Shown piece after piece: positions 27,304 through 38,000 of a stretch of DNA of 64,000 nucleotides. Origin of the DNA: an uncultured Duncaniella sp. (lineage in GTDB: Bacteria > Bacteroidota > Bacteroidia > Bacteroidales > Muribaculaceae); NCBI GenBank assembly GCA_910586665.1, contig CAJUIX010000002.1, positions 62,001 to 126,000 of the forward strand, given 5' to 3'. The position numbers and the translations under genes were made by a program. How positions within the stretch are numbered: the first letter of the stretch is position 1; each line of letters starts with the position of its first letter. The notes beneath the pieces were generated by a model. The model saw only the letters and a program-made list of their open reading frames with translations. It was not told where the DNA came from and searched no databases.

Positions 27304-28581
27304 TCAGTTGCCGGCTGTCACCACTATCATTTTTGACAAATCAAAGTATCGGCGGGCCATCTCCGAAAGGATTTCGGGCGTGAGCCGGCGCGCGAATCTT
27401 TCCTGCTGTTCGAAATAGTCGTCAGGTGTGTTGGCATAGGTATGTGTCTGTAGATAGTCCATGCGGCTGAAGGGGGTGTCGAGTATGGTCGCGAGGTTTG
27501 AGAGCAGGAAGCGGGAGAGGCGCTTGATTTCGTCGTCGCTGTAGCTCGCAGGGTCTTTCATCTTCTCGATTTCGGAGCATATAAGTTTTATTACCTCGTC
27601 CTTGGTCGAGCCGTCGGTCTGGGTGGTGACGGTGATGAAGCTCTTTTCGGAATATCCGAGAAGCACGGCCGAGATTCCATAGGTCAGTCCCTTGTCCTCG
27701 CGGATATTGAGCATCAGACGGCTGCCGAAGTAACCTCCGAGTGCTGTCACAGCCATTCGCAGAGGCACGAAGTCGTCGCTCCTGCGTCCGACCGCCGGTA
27801 TCATTATCTTCACTGCGCTCTGTCGGGCATGTTCCCTGAAGATGTCCTTTCTGATTTGTGTGGTCGGGTCGGAGGGGAAGATGAGTGTCCTTATCTCGAT
27901 GCCGGGGCGTGAGGGGAAGCGTGAAAACACCCTGTTGACGGCCTGTGTCATCGCCTCGCTGATGTTGCCGGCAAAGAATACATGGATGCCTGTCGGGTCG
28001 AGACGCGAATTGTGGAAGGCCGACATCTCTTCGGTCGTGAACGATTTGATTTCCTCCGAAGTCTCGGTGCGCGACAGCGGGTTGCTCTTGCCGAAGGCGA
28101 GCGGGCGTATGGCCTCGTCGGCAAGGAATGTCACCTTTTCATGCTCGATGTCGGTTCTCGCCGCCTGGCGTTGGAGAATCCTGAGGGCTGCCTCTTTTGG
28201 GAAGGTGGCCGAAAGAATCATTTCGGCAATCACCGGCAGGAGGTCGAAAAATTTATCGTTCAGACTCGACAGGGTGATAGACGTATAGTGTGTCGACACC
28301 GATGTGTTTACCCATGCCCCGTTGTATTCGAGAGTGTTTGCAATCTCCTCCCCGGTCTGGCGCCTTGTTCCCTCCATAAGCAGCATGGCCGCGCAGGCAG
28401 CAAGTCCGGGCTTGGGCGACTCTGCCTCTCCGCCCGGCAATGCGACGGTCAACCGGCTGACTTCTATCTCGCTACCGCTTGCTATGTGGATGTTTATGCC
28501 GTTGGGGAGCGTGTAGGTGGTGGCCTTGTCCATTACCAAGGGACCGAAATTGCATATATTGGGGGCAATCGTTCTGTTCAT
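27304..28581 (-). CDS. M16-type peptidase homologue lacking the zinc site
   Basis: 425 residues in two pitrilysin/insulinase half-domains. The N-terminal half aligns as GLAACAAMLLMEGT (59-72) where active M16 enzymes have G-x-A-HFLEH-x-x-x-x-G-T, so both His and the catalytic Glu are replaced by Ala/Cys/Met. The C-terminal half keeps the substrate-binding signature REDKGLTYGISAVL. Non-catalytic M16 subunits usually pair with an active one, but no active M16 gene lies in the window. No signal peptide is visible. It starts 32 bases after the NlpC/P60 gene and probably shares its mRNA. Confidence 0.85.
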   Translation of the reverse strand: MNRTIAPNICNFGPLVMDKATTYTLPNGINIHIASGSEIEVSRLTVALPGGEAESPKPGLAACAAMLLMEGTRRQTGEEIANTLEYNGAWVNTSVSTHYTSITLSSLNDKFFDLLPVIAEMILSATFPKEAALRILQRQAARTDIEHEKVTFLADEAIRPLAFGKSNPLSRTETSEEIKSFTTEEMSAFHNSRLDPTGIHVFFAGNISEAMTQAVNRVFSRFPSRPGIEIRTLIFPSDPTTQIRKDIFREHARQSAVKIMIPAVGRRSDDFVPLRMAVTALGGYFGSRLMLNIREDKGLTYGISAVLLGYSEKSFITVTTQTDGSTKDEVIKLICSEIEKMKDPASYSDDEIKRLSRFLLSNLATILDTPFSRMDYLQTHTYANTPDDYFEQQERFARRLTPEILSEMARRYFDLSKMIVVTAGN

Positions 28582-28613
28582 TATATATAATATATGTGGT
28601 GGTATACGATACG

Positions 28614-29435
28614 CTATTGTAGATACTGTTGGGTGAATATTGAATCAAGCTTCTGTTCGATTAGCGAGTTGAGCACTGACTCCCTGGCTTCGTCGGGCGT
28701 AGGTTCCGGGGCCTTTGCGACAGAGTCAGTCCTGATTGTGGTCAGACGGTCCACTGACACGGTTTTCACCGCCTTAGGTGCCGACTTTTTGTTTTCGCGT
28801 TTGGAAAATTCCTCCTGTGTCTTCTTTTCAGTAGGAATCGGAGCCGGGATTTCAGGCTTGCTCTTTATGGCAGGCATCTTTTCTTTTTTGAGCATGTCGC
28901 GATATTTGTCCACCGCTCCAGCTCCGGCGTAGGTTCTGACATAATAGTTGTCTGAAATACTGCTGACGATGACCCCTTTTGATGTCGACGAGTGGACCAT
29001 CTTCCCATCGCCTACATATATGCCGACATGCGACACCCGTTTTGACCCCGACGTGGCGAAGAAGAGCAGGTCGCCCGGCATGAGCTTGTCCTTGGCAAGC
29101 GGCGAGCAGTATGACGACTGTTCGCGCGAACTTCGGGGGAGCTTTATGTCGAGGGCGCTTCTGTATACGTTGAGGACAAGTCCCGAACAGTCGACACCGC
29201 GCTTGTCCTGACCACCATATTTATAAGGTGTGCCAATCCAGCTTTTCGCTTCCTTGAGCAGGGCGTGTGACTGCGGGGGAAGGCTCGATGGTATTTCGAA
29301 TGTGCGTGAGTCGCCACCCGTACCCCCCTTGCTCGTGCGGTGGACGGTGGCAGTGTTCTTCATGCTGCCGCACGACGCCAGAAGTGACGTTATGACAGCT
29401 GTCAGTATTAATATGTAGGCTTTAGTTGACATCAT
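28614..29435 (-). CDS. NlpC/P60 cell-wall endopeptidase, lipoprotein
   Basis: 273 residues. Signal peptide with lipobox LLASC, lipidated Cys22. The NlpC/P60 (C40) domain spans about 55-180: catalytic Cys83 in DCSGLVLNVY and His136 in RVSHVGIYVG, with the third residue expected at the following MVHSS. It should cut peptide cross-links in peptidoglycan, probably gamma-D-Glu-mDAP bonds, from the inner face of the outer membrane. Residues 190-273 are a Lys/Pro/Glu-rich low-complexity tail ending in a short amphipathic helix. Confidence 0.92.
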   Translation of the reverse strand: MMSTKAYILILTAVITSLLASCGSMKNTATVHRTSKGGTGGDSRTFEIPSSLPPQSHALLKEAKSWIGTPYKYGGQDKRGVDCSGLVLNVYRSALDIKLPRSSREQSSYCSPLAKDKLMPGDLLFFATSGSKRVSHVGIYVGDGKMVHSSTSKGVIVSSISDNYYVRTYAGAGAVDKYRDMLKKEKMPAIKSKPEIPAPIPTEKKTQEEFSKRENKKSAPKAVKTVSVDRLTTIRTDSVAKAPEPTPDEARESVLNSLIEQKLDSIFTQQYLQ

Positions 29436-29677
29436 AACGCAAAATTAGTCAAAATTTGTCACAATTGGCTTTTAACATATAGCCATATATTGGCTGAAAG
29501 CGGTAAATATATCTTAAATAGGGAGAATCAGCTCTTAATTTATTTTAAACCTGATATTTTTAGCCCGATTGGCAAGTAACATTGCATGGTTTTTGCCGTC
29601 TAATAAACAAAAGATCCATCACAGGGCTTTTTAATTCATCAATAAAATCAAGTAACCAATCCACAGATATTAGAACA

Positions 29678-31231
29678 ATGAAATTAACAGGAAAAATCCT
29701 CTTGTTGGCTGCCGGAACAGCTGTCATCAGCTCGGCAGTAACAGCCGTGGCTATGAAGCAGGCTCTTTTCAATGACGACGAAGCCAAGAGCTTCACCGAG
29801 CTTTTTGATACCGCCGGTTCTGCCAATGCGGGTGCGTTTAGAAAGGTATCGCAGCTCCCGGCCAATCCTTCGGACTTCACTACTGCAGCCGAGAACACTA
29901 TCAACGGTGTTGTCTCTATCAAGAGCTACGCGACTCCCCGTGGTTACAGCCGCGGCAACGGTGGCGGCGGTTTTTTTGACGACCCGTTCCTGGAATATTT
30001 CTTCGGAAATCCGGGTGGCAACCGTCGCAGACAGCCCCGCCAGCAGGAGGAGCAGTCCCGTGAGCAGCCTATGGGTCTCGGCTCGGGTGTGATTATCAGC
30101 GCCGACGGCTATATCGTCACCAACAATCATGTTATCGACGAGGCCGACCGCCTGGAAGTGACGCTCAATGACAACCGCACTTTTGATGCCACAGTCGTAG
30201 GTAGCGATGCGACTACCGACCTCGCGCTCATCAAGATTGATGCCAAGGACCTTCCCGTAATACCTATGGGCGATAGCGAGGCTCTCAAGGTCGGCGAATG
30301 GGTGCTTGCCGTAGGCAACCCCTTCGGTTTCACCTCTACAGTGACCACCGGCATCGTGTCTGCCAAGGGTCGCAGCATCAGCCGTCCTCACCAAGGGCGC
30401 ATGGATATTGAGTCATATATCCAGACTGACGCCGCTGTCAACCAGGGCAACTCGGGTGGCGCGCTTGTCAATCTCGCAGGTGAGCTTATAGGTATTAACA
30501 CAGCCATATACAGCCAGACAGGCAACTATGCCGGATACTCATTCGCAATCCCCACCTCGATTGTTAAGAAGGTTGTCAGCGACCTCCGCCAGTTCGGCAC
30601 AGTGCAGCGTGCGGTCCTCGGCGTCTCGATTTCCGACCTTACCAATGAAATTGCCAAGGCTAAGAATATCACAGCTGTCACCAAGGGTGTTTATGTCGGC
30701 GAGGTCAGCGACCGCAGTTCGGCCAAGGAGGCAGGTCTGCAAAAGGACGATGTGATTATCAAGATTAACGACACGGCAACCGACAATGTGGCCCAGCTCC
30801 AGGAGCAGGTAGCCAAATATCGTCCCGGCGATGAAATCAAGGTGACATACGTCCGCGACAACAAGACCAATTCCGTCAACGTCAAGCTCCGCAACCCGCA
30901 GGGCAACATGCAGATGACCAAGGCAGGTGACTTCACCGATCTCGGCTGTGCCTTCAAGAAGGTCGACGAGTCGGCTCTCCGCCAGCTCGGTCTCAGCAAC
31001 GGTGTCAAGGTCGTAGGTCTCTCTGCCGGACGTTTCCGCGATGCAGGAGTGAAGGACGGCTTCATCATTTACTCTATCAATGACAGCCGCGTCTCCTCTC
31101 CTGAGGATGTCGAGAAAATCTACAAGGCCATCATGAAGGGCAACGGCGACGAGAAGCTCATGATTCTCCGCGGTGTCTATCCCACCGGCAAGCGCGGTAT
31201 CTACGCCGTAGATCTCTCAACCGAGGAATAA
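29678..31231 (+). CDS. Periplasmic serine protease HtrA/DegP
   Basis: 517 residues from the ATG at 29678; the upstream frame lacks protein character and the signal peptide (MKLTGKILLLAAGTAVISSA) begins here. The trypsin-like domain carries the triad His151 (TNNHVID), Asp181 (TTDLALIKID) and Ser259 (QGNSGGAL). A Gly/Arg-rich flexible LA-loop-like insertion precedes it (about 88-130; GGGGFFDDPFLEYFFGN). Two PDZ domains follow (about 325-420 and 430-515). It degrades or refolds damaged envelope proteins under stress. Terminator at 31291. Confidence 0.95.
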   Translation: MKLTGKILLLAAGTAVISSAVTAVAMKQALFNDDEAKSFTELFDTAGSANAGAFRKVSQLPANPSDFTTAAENTINGVVSIKSYATPRGYSRGNGGGGFFDDPFLEYFFGNPGGNRRRQPRQQEEQSREQPMGLGSGVIISADGYIVTNNHVIDEADRLEVTLNDNRTFDATVVGSDATTDLALIKIDAKDLPVIPMGDSEALKVGEWVLAVGNPFGFTSTVTTGIVSAKGRSISRPHQGRMDIESYIQTDAAVNQGNSGGALVNLAGELIGINTAIYSQTGNYAGYSFAIPTSIVKKVVSDLRQFGTVQRAVLGVSISDLTNEIAKAKNITAVTKGVYVGEVSDRSSAKEAGLQKDDVIIKINDTATDNVAQLQEQVAKYRPGDEIKVTYVRDNKTNSVNVKLRNPQGNMQMTKAGDFTDLGCAFKKVDESALRQLGLSNGVKVVGLSAGRFRDAGVKDGFIIYSINDSRVSSPEDVEKIYKAIMKGNGDEKLMILRGVYPTGKRGIYAVDLSTEE

Positions 31232-31290
31232 ACAATCCGATTCATATACTATTCTCCTCTCTCATCAATCCTCAATATCCATAAACAGTG

Positions 31291-31329
31291 AGCGGGCCGC
31301 AGAACTGAAAATCTGCGGCCCGCTTTTTT
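31291..31329 (+). terminator. Terminator of the htrA gene
   Basis: A perfect 13-bp GC-rich stem (31291-31303 with 31312-31324), 8-base loop, followed by TTTTTT. It lies 60 bases after the stop. Confidence 0.9.
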
Positions 31330-31353
31330 GGGCTTATAAAATCAGCAAGTGGA

Positions 31354-33057
31354 TTAGTCAACCTTATAGACGCTGACCTCTTCGGGTTTGAAGTTGGCGA
31401 TGAAGTCAGAGTGCTTGGTCACTTCGGCCTCGGCAAGGTTAGTGTAGACCTCTGCCGAGCGCTTGAAGCTGTCATTGCGGTTGGCGTCCTGGAGAAGAAG
31501 GTAGGACATTACAATCACACCTGCCATTTCAACGAGACGGCGTGCCATGAAGTCGCCATAGGCAGAGTCATCGACAGAAGTCACAGTCTCGACAGCCTTG
31601 GCGTAGCGCTCGGTCATGGCCTCAAGACGGTTCTTGATAGCCTGGAGCTCGGGCTTGACTTCCTCGGCGTCATACTCCTTGATAAGGTTGAGATAGGTGC
31701 CGGTGGTGACGTGGCGGATAGCCGCCACGACCTGGAGCTGTGTCGTGCCTTCGTAGATAGAGGTGATACGCGCGTCGCGATAGAGGCGCTCGCAGGCATA
31801 GTCCTTCATGAAGCCCGAACCGCCGTGAATCTGGATACAGTCATATGCGTTCTGATTGCAGTATTCGCTGCCCATACCTTTTGCGAGAGGGGTGAGGGCG
31901 TCGGCGAGACGGCTGTAGTGCTTGGACTCCTTGCGCTCCTCGGGAGTGAGGCTGCGCTCTTTTGCGATGTCGTCGTATACCTTGTAGATGTCCACATAGC
32001 GGGCGCAGGCATAGAGGAGCGAGCGTGATGCGTCGAGCTTGGCCTTCATGACGGAAAGCATCTCATAAACAGCGGGGAACTCGATGATAGCCTTGCCGAA
32101 CTGCTTGCGGTCGCGGGCATAGGCGAGGGCCTCGCGGTAGGCGAGTTCGCTGACGCCGACTGACTGGGCGGCGATGCCGAGACGGGCACCGTTCATAAGT
32201 GCCATCACATATTTGATAAGGCCGAGACGGCGTGAGCCGCAGAGCACTGCTTTCGCATTTTTATATGTAAGCTCGCAGGTGGGAGAACCCTTGATACCCA
32301 TCTTGTTTTCGATACGGCGCACGTTGACACCGCCGTCTCGCTTGTCATAGATGAACATCGAGAGGCCGCGGCCATCCTTCGTGCCTGCTTCCGAGCGGGC
32401 AAGCACCAGGTGGATGTCGCTGTCACCGTTGGTGATGAAGCGCTTCACACCGTTGAGGCGCCATGTGCCGTCGGGCTGTTCGGTGGCCTTGAGCATCACG
32501 CTCTGGAGGTCTGAACCGGCATCAGGCTCTGTGAGGTCCATTGACATTGTCTCACCCTGGCATACGCGGGTGATGAATTTCTGCTTCTGCTCCTCGTCGG
32601 CAAACTCATAGATAGTCTCGGCGCAGTCCTGGAGACCCCAGAGGTTTTCAAAACCTGTGTCGGCACGGCTGACGATGTCGGCAGCCATGATGTAGGGAGT
32701 GATGGGGAAGTTCAGACCGCCGTAGCGACGTGGCATCGCCATGCCCATGAGTCCGGCCTTGCGGCAGGCTTCGAGGTTTTCCTTGGTCTTGTCGGCATAG
32801 ATGACGCGGCCGTTTTCCACGCGGGGACCCTGGTGGTCCACATCCTCGGCGTTGGGGGCAATGATGTCGCCGCAGATTTCGCCTACGATTTCGAGGACCT
32901 TGTCATAGCTGTCCTGCGCGTCGGCATAGTCGAGAGGTGCGTAGTCATACTTCTCGGCGTCGGTATAGTTGCGCTCTTTCAGGGCGACAATCTTCTCCAT
33001 CAGGGGATGGGTCAGATGGTGCCTGAGCTCGGGGTTGTCAGTATAAAAGTTAGCCAT
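31354..33057 (-). CDS. Acyl-CoA dehydrogenase, long form
   Basis: 567 residues. The usual dehydrogenase core (about 60-455) is extended by a helical C-terminal domain (about 470-567) as in the long FadE-type subgroup. FAD/substrate motifs: MSMDLTEPDAGSDLQ near 175, GVKRFITNGD near 205, and the base Glu in DARITSIYEGTTQLQ near 435. It takes electrons from an acyl-CoA to ETF; EtfA and EtfB are encoded directly upstream. The substrate is not evident, and no thiolase or enoyl-CoA hydratase is nearby. It could also work in reverse as a fermentation acyl-CoA reductase. Confidence 0.93.
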   Translation of the reverse strand: MANFYTDNPELRHHLTHPLMEKIVALKERNYTDAEKYDYAPLDYADAQDSYDKVLEIVGEICGDIIAPNAEDVDHQGPRVENGRVIYADKTKENLEACRKAGLMGMAMPRRYGGLNFPITPYIMAADIVSRADTGFENLWGLQDCAETIYEFADEEQKQKFITRVCQGETMSMDLTEPDAGSDLQSVMLKATEQPDGTWRLNGVKRFITNGDSDIHLVLARSEAGTKDGRGLSMFIYDKRDGGVNVRRIENKMGIKGSPTCELTYKNAKAVLCGSRRLGLIKYVMALMNGARLGIAAQSVGVSELAYREALAYARDRKQFGKAIIEFPAVYEMLSVMKAKLDASRSLLYACARYVDIYKVYDDIAKERSLTPEERKESKHYSRLADALTPLAKGMGSEYCNQNAYDCIQIHGGSGFMKDYACERLYRDARITSIYEGTTQLQVVAAIRHVTTGTYLNLIKEYDAEEVKPELQAIKNRLEAMTERYAKAVETVTSVDDSAYGDFMARRLVEMAGVIVMSYLLLQDANRNDSFKRSAEVYTNLAEAEVTKHSDFIANFKPEEVSVYKVD

Positions 33058-33075
33058 TGCTATTGAATTTCCTGA

Positions 33076-34101
33076 TTACTTTGAATTTTTCTTATAATAT
33101 TTGATCAGCTTCGGAATCACATCCTCGAGATTGCCTGTGATGACATAGTCGGCGATGGTATTGATGGGAGCTGCGGGGTCATTGTTGATTGAAATGATAA
33201 TCGAGCTGTCCTGCATACCTGCTATGTGCTGGATCTGACCTGAGATACCGCAGGCGATGTAGAGCTTCGGACGCACGGTGACACCTGTCTGGCCTATCTG
33301 ACGGGCATGTTCGGTGAAACCGGCATCGACAGCCGCACGCGAGGCACCTACCTCTGCACCGAGAGTGTCGGCAAGTTCGTGGAGGAGCTGGAAGTTCTCT
33401 TTCGAGCCTACGCCGTAGCCGCCGGCCACGATAATGGGGGAGTTCTTGATGTTGATTTTTGACTTCTCGATGTGACGGTCAAGGATTTCAACTACGAAGT
33501 CCTCGTCTGACACATATTTCTTGGCGTCAAGCTCTACGACCTCGCCCTTATAATTCGGGTCGAAGATTTCCTTCTTCATGACACCCTCGCGGACAGTGGC
33601 CATCTGCGGACGACACTCGGGATTGACGATTGTAGCCACGATGTTGCCGCCGAAGGCGGGACGAATCTGGAGAAGGAGGTCCTTGTACTCCTTGCCTGTT
33701 TTGGGGTCGGTGTGGTCGCCGATTTCGAGCGATGTACAGTCGGCTGTCAGACCGCTGTGCAGACATGAGCTGACGCGGGGACCGAGGTCACGACCGATGC
33801 AGGTCGCACCCATGAGGCAGGCCTGGGGCTTGATTTCGCGGAAGAGGTTGATGAGTACCGCCGAATGGGGATTTGAGGTATAGGGGTAGAGGCGTTTGTC
33901 GGAAACCTTGTAGAGACGGTCGACGCCGTAGGGAAACACCTGCTCCTCAACGCCGGCGAGGTCGTCACCGATAACGATTGCTTCGAGTTTTACACCGAGG
34001 CGTGAAGCGAGCACCCGGCCCTTGGTCAGAAGTTCGAGGCTGACGTCGGCCACGCGGCCATCCTCAAATTCGAGATATACGATTAAGTTGTTCTGGTCCA
34101 T
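33076..34101 (-). CDS. etfA: Electron transfer flavoprotein alpha subunit
   Basis: 341 residues. The N-terminal domain starts NNLIVYLEFEDGRVADVSLEL. The C-terminal FAD-binding domain carries PIIVAGGYGVGSKENFQLL, LGAEVGASRAAVDAGF and RPKLYIACGISGQIQHIAGM, the ETF-alpha signature. With EtfB it shuttles electrons between the dehydrogenase and a quinone or NAD-linked partner. It lies 18 bases before the dehydrogenase gene and 8 bases after etfB. Confidence 0.96.
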   Translation of the reverse strand: MDQNNLIVYLEFEDGRVADVSLELLTKGRVLASRLGVKLEAIVIGDDLAGVEEQVFPYGVDRLYKVSDKRLYPYTSNPHSAVLINLFREIKPQACLMGATCIGRDLGPRVSSCLHSGLTADCTSLEIGDHTDPKTGKEYKDLLLQIRPAFGGNIVATIVNPECRPQMATVREGVMKKEIFDPNYKGEVVELDAKKYVSDEDFVVEILDRHIEKSKINIKNSPIIVAGGYGVGSKENFQLLHELADTLGAEVGASRAAVDAGFTEHARQIGQTGVTVRPKLYIACGISGQIQHIAGMQDSSIIISINNDPAAPINTIADYVITGNLEDVIPKLIKYYKKNSK

Positions 34102-34109
34102 AGTGCTGC

Positions 34110-34982
34110 TTATCCGATAGTGTGGTTAGTGATGAGTTCCTTGACGAGGTCTTCGATTTCGGTGTCATTGTCGCTGAGCACGCGGCAGTCCTTGGCGGTG
34201 AAGACGACGTTTTCGATAGCTTTTACCTTTGTCGGCGAGCCGGGGAGACCGATTTGTTCCGGGTCAGCGTCAACGTATGCCGCGCTCCACTCCTGGAGGT
34301 TGAGATAGGGACGCTTTTCGAGGAGTGCCTTGCGCTCGTCACTGAGCTTGGCTGCCTCGCTGGGCGATGCGGCATATTTGTATTTCTGCACACGCATTGC
34401 GTTGCGCGGACGGCAGTCGGGAGCCGAACCATTGACGGTCACGACGCAGGGGATGGGTGCCTTGACGGTCTCCACACCATTTTCAAGTCGTCTTTTGACT
34501 GTCACATGGCCGTCGGAGAGGTCCACGATTTCTTCAGCGTATGTGATCTGCGGGATGCCGAGCTTCTCGGCAATCTGCGGGCCCACCTGGGCTGTATCTC
34601 CGTCGATAGCCTGGCGTCCGCCGAGGATGATGTCATAGTTGCCGAATTTCTTCACTGCCTGGGCGAGTGAATAGGATGTCGCGAGGGTGTCAGCGCCACC
34701 GAGACAGCGGTCAGTAAGTACTATGCCCCCGTCGGCTCCGCGATAGATAGCCTCGCGGATGATTTCGGATGCTCGGGGGAGACCCATTGTAAGGAGTGTC
34801 ACTGTTGAACCGGGATTGCTATCCTTCAGGCGGAGTGCCTGCTCGAGTGCATTGAGGTCTTCGGGATTGAAGATTGCAGGCAATGCCGCGCGGTTGATAG
34901 TACCGTCCTCTTTCATGGCATCTTTGCCCACGTTGCGGGTGTCGGGCACCTGCTTGGCGAGCACGATGATGTTAAGACTCAT
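34110..34982 (-). CDS. etfB: Electron transfer flavoprotein beta subunit
   Basis: 290 residues, longer than the roughly 250 of mitochondrial ETF-beta. The start SLNIIVLAKQVPDTRNVGKD and the nucleotide-binding run VTLLTMGLPRASEIIREAIYRGADGGIVLTD with GADTLATSYSLAQ are typical. Length and the DTLATS loop resemble ETFs in which the second nucleotide is FAD (bifurcating types), but I cannot assign this by eye. First gene of the etfB-etfA-dehydrogenase operon; it starts 41 bases after the purL stop, so read-through from purL is possible. Confidence 0.95.
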   Translation of the reverse strand: MSLNIIVLAKQVPDTRNVGKDAMKEDGTINRAALPAIFNPEDLNALEQALRLKDSNPGSTVTLLTMGLPRASEIIREAIYRGADGGIVLTDRCLGGADTLATSYSLAQAVKKFGNYDIILGGRQAIDGDTAQVGPQIAEKLGIPQITYAEEIVDLSDGHVTVKRRLENGVETVKAPIPCVVTVNGSAPDCRPRNAMRVQKYKYAASPSEAAKLSDERKALLEKRPYLNLQEWSAAYVDADPEQIGLPGSPTKVKAIENVVFTAKDCRVLSDNDTEIEDLVKELITNHTIG

Positions 34983-35023
34983 AATTGGTTTGTTAAACTG
35001 GGGTTATTAGATTGGTAATTTTA

Positions 35024-38000
35024 TTATTTCTTTGTTTTTTCCTCTACCCACTTGCGGGCGTTGATGAAGGCATCGATCCACGGGGTCACCTGGTCGGCAC
35101 GACGGGTCGAGGGATAGTAGCCGCACTGCCAGGGGAAGATGGCACGCTCGAGGTGGGGCATCATGGCGAGGTGGCGTCCGTCGGCGGAGCAGATACCTGC
35201 CACTGATGCGCGCGAGCCGTTGGGGTTGCCGGGATAGGCGCTGTAGTTGTACTTCGCCACTACGTTATAGTCGCTCATGGCCATCGGGAGGTTGAATTTA
35301 CCCTCGCCGTGTGCCACCCATATACCGAGCTTGCTGCCTGAGAGCGAGCCGAGCATCACGGAGTTGTTAGCGGGGATGCTGACGCCGAGGAACTGCGATT
35401 CGAACTTGTGGCTGTCGTTGTGGAGCATGCGGGTCTTTTTAGGATGCTCGGGATTGATAAGTCCGAGTTCTATCATGAGCTGGCAGCCGTTGCAGATGCC
35501 GAGCGAGAGGGTATCCTCGCGGTCATAGAAGTTCTTGAGCGCGCGCTTGGCATTGTCGTTCCAGAGGAAGCCTGATGCCCACCCCTTGGCGGAGCCGAGC
35601 ACGTCGGAGTTGGAGAAGCCGCCGCAGAACACAATCATGTTGACGTCCTCGAGGTTCTCACGTCCGCTCATGAGGTCGGTCATGTGGACGTCCTTCACGT
35701 CGAAGCCGGCGAGATAGAGGGAGTAGGCCATTTCGCGGTCACCATTGACACCCTTCTCGCGGATGATGGCTGCCTTCACGCGGTCACCGTGGCCGTCGCG
35801 ACGCAGGGCAATGCCTCGCGAGTCGAGCTTGCCGTCAAACTTGGCGGGGAAGCGGTAGCGGATAGGCTGCTTCTTATAATTTTCGAAGCGGCTGCGGGCA
35901 CATTTCTCTCCGCTCTGGAGGGCATCCATGAGATAGCTTGTGTGGAACCATACGTCGCGCAGATAGTCGATGCCGAGCAGACGCTGGGTGCCGTTGTGGT
36001 TGACGATGAGTGTGCGCTCGGCAGTCGGAGCGCCGATGTGGCAGAAGCGGACGCCTGCCCTGGTGAGTATTTCGTCGACCGATTCGATTTTTGAAGCCTC
36101 GACCTGTGCGACGAGGGCGGGATTCTCGGCAAAGAGTATCTTCACGAGGTCCTTCTCGCCGAGCTCCTCGAAGCCGGTTGTGTCAAGCTCGATACCGCCT
36201 TCGGTATTGGCGAATGTCATTTCAAGAAGGGTGGTGACGAGACCTCCGGCCGATACGTCGTGGGCGGCAAGGAGCTTGCCACGCTTCACGAGGGTCTGCA
36301 CGGCTTCGAATGTCTTGACGAAGGCTTCGGCGTCGGTGACAGTAGGTGCTTCCGAGCCGAGTTTGCCCTGGGTCTGCGCGAGGGCGGAGCCGCCGAGCTT
36401 GAGCGAGTCACCAGAGAAGTCTATATAATATAGTATAGAGCCTTTCTTTCCGAGGACGGGGCTGAGGGTCTTGCGTACATCGCTGACCTCTCCGGCTGCG
36501 GAGATGATGACTGTGCCGGGGGCATAGACCTTGTCGTCGCCATACTTCTGGGTCATTGACAGGGAGTCCTTGCCAGTGGGGATATTGACGCCGAGCTTGC
36601 AGGCAAAGTCGGAGCAAGCCTCGACAGCGCGGTAGAGAGCCGCATCCTCGCCGGGATTCTTGCAGGGCCACATCCAGTTTGCACTGAGCGAGAGCCCCTT
36701 GATGCCGTCGGTAAGGGGTGTGGTGACGATATTTGTGAGTGCCTCTGCAACTGCTACGACCGAACCCTTGGCAGAGTCGATGAGTGCAACCTGGGGCGCA
36801 TGGCCGATAGAGGTGGCGATACCCTTCGTGCCTGAGTAGTCAAGGGCTACGACGCCGCAGTCGCTGAGCGGAAGCTGGATTTCACCCTGGCACTGCTGGC
36901 GGGCAATCTTGCCTGTGATGGAGCGGTCGACCTTGTTGGTGAGCCAGTCCTTGCAGGCCACTGCCTCGAGGCTGAGAACCGAAGCGGTGTAGCGCTCTAT
37001 GTCATCCTCTGAGTAGGAGCCGTCGGTATATGAGTTTTCTATAGTGGTGTCGGTCAGTGTGGTCTTGGGCGATGAGCCGAACATGTCGGTCATGGCGAGG
37101 TCGATAGGCTTGACGCCGTCCTTCTGCTCGAAGACAAAGCGGTTGTCGCCGGTAGTCTCGCCGACAACATACATCGGGGCGCGCTCGCGGTCGGCGATTG
37201 TGCGCACATAGTCGATGTCCTCTTTCTTCAACACCATGCCCATGCGCTCCTGGCTCTCGTTGCCGATGATTTCTTTTGACGAGAGGGTGTGGTCGCCGAT
37301 AGGGAGGGCGTCAATCTCAATCTTGCCGCCTGTCTCCTCGACAAGCTCCGAGAGTGCATTGAGATGGCCGCCGGCGCCGTGGTCGTGGATTGACACAATT
37401 GGGTTATTGTCATTCTCGGCAAGAGCGCGTATTACGTTTGACACACGCTTCTGCATCTCGGGATTGGCGCGCTGCACGGCGTTGAGCTCGATGCCTGAGG
37501 CATACTGGCCAGTCTCAACCGATGATACAGCTCCGCCGCCCATGCCGATGCGGTAGTTGTCGCCACCCATGACAACGACTGCCTCACCTGCTTCGGGGAC
37601 ACCCTTGATTGCATCCTTGGCTGCGGCATAGCCGACACCGCCGGCGAGCATGATTACCTTGTCGTAGGCATACATCTTTCCGTTCTCGTCGTGTTCGAAA
37701 GTGAGGAGCGAGCCACAGATGAGGGGCTGGCCGAACTTGTTGCCGAAGTCCGAAGCGCCGTTTGATGCCTTGATGAGAATCTCGGCAGGAGTCTGATAGA
37801 GCCATGCGCGGGGATTCATCATTAGTTCCCAGGGATAGCTACCGAGGCGTGGATAGGAGGTCATATAGACAGCAGTACCTGCGAGGGGAAGGCTGGCGCG
37901 TCCTCCGCCGAGGCGGTCACGGATTTCGCCGCCGCTGCCGGTAGCTGCGCCGTTGAACGGCTCTACCGTCGTCGGGAAGTTGTGGGTTTCGGCTTTCAGT

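Noticed and set aside
29684..30394. A 236-codon minus-strand frame.
   Set aside because: It lies wholly antisense to htrA, whose catalytic triad and PDZ domains are unmistakable.
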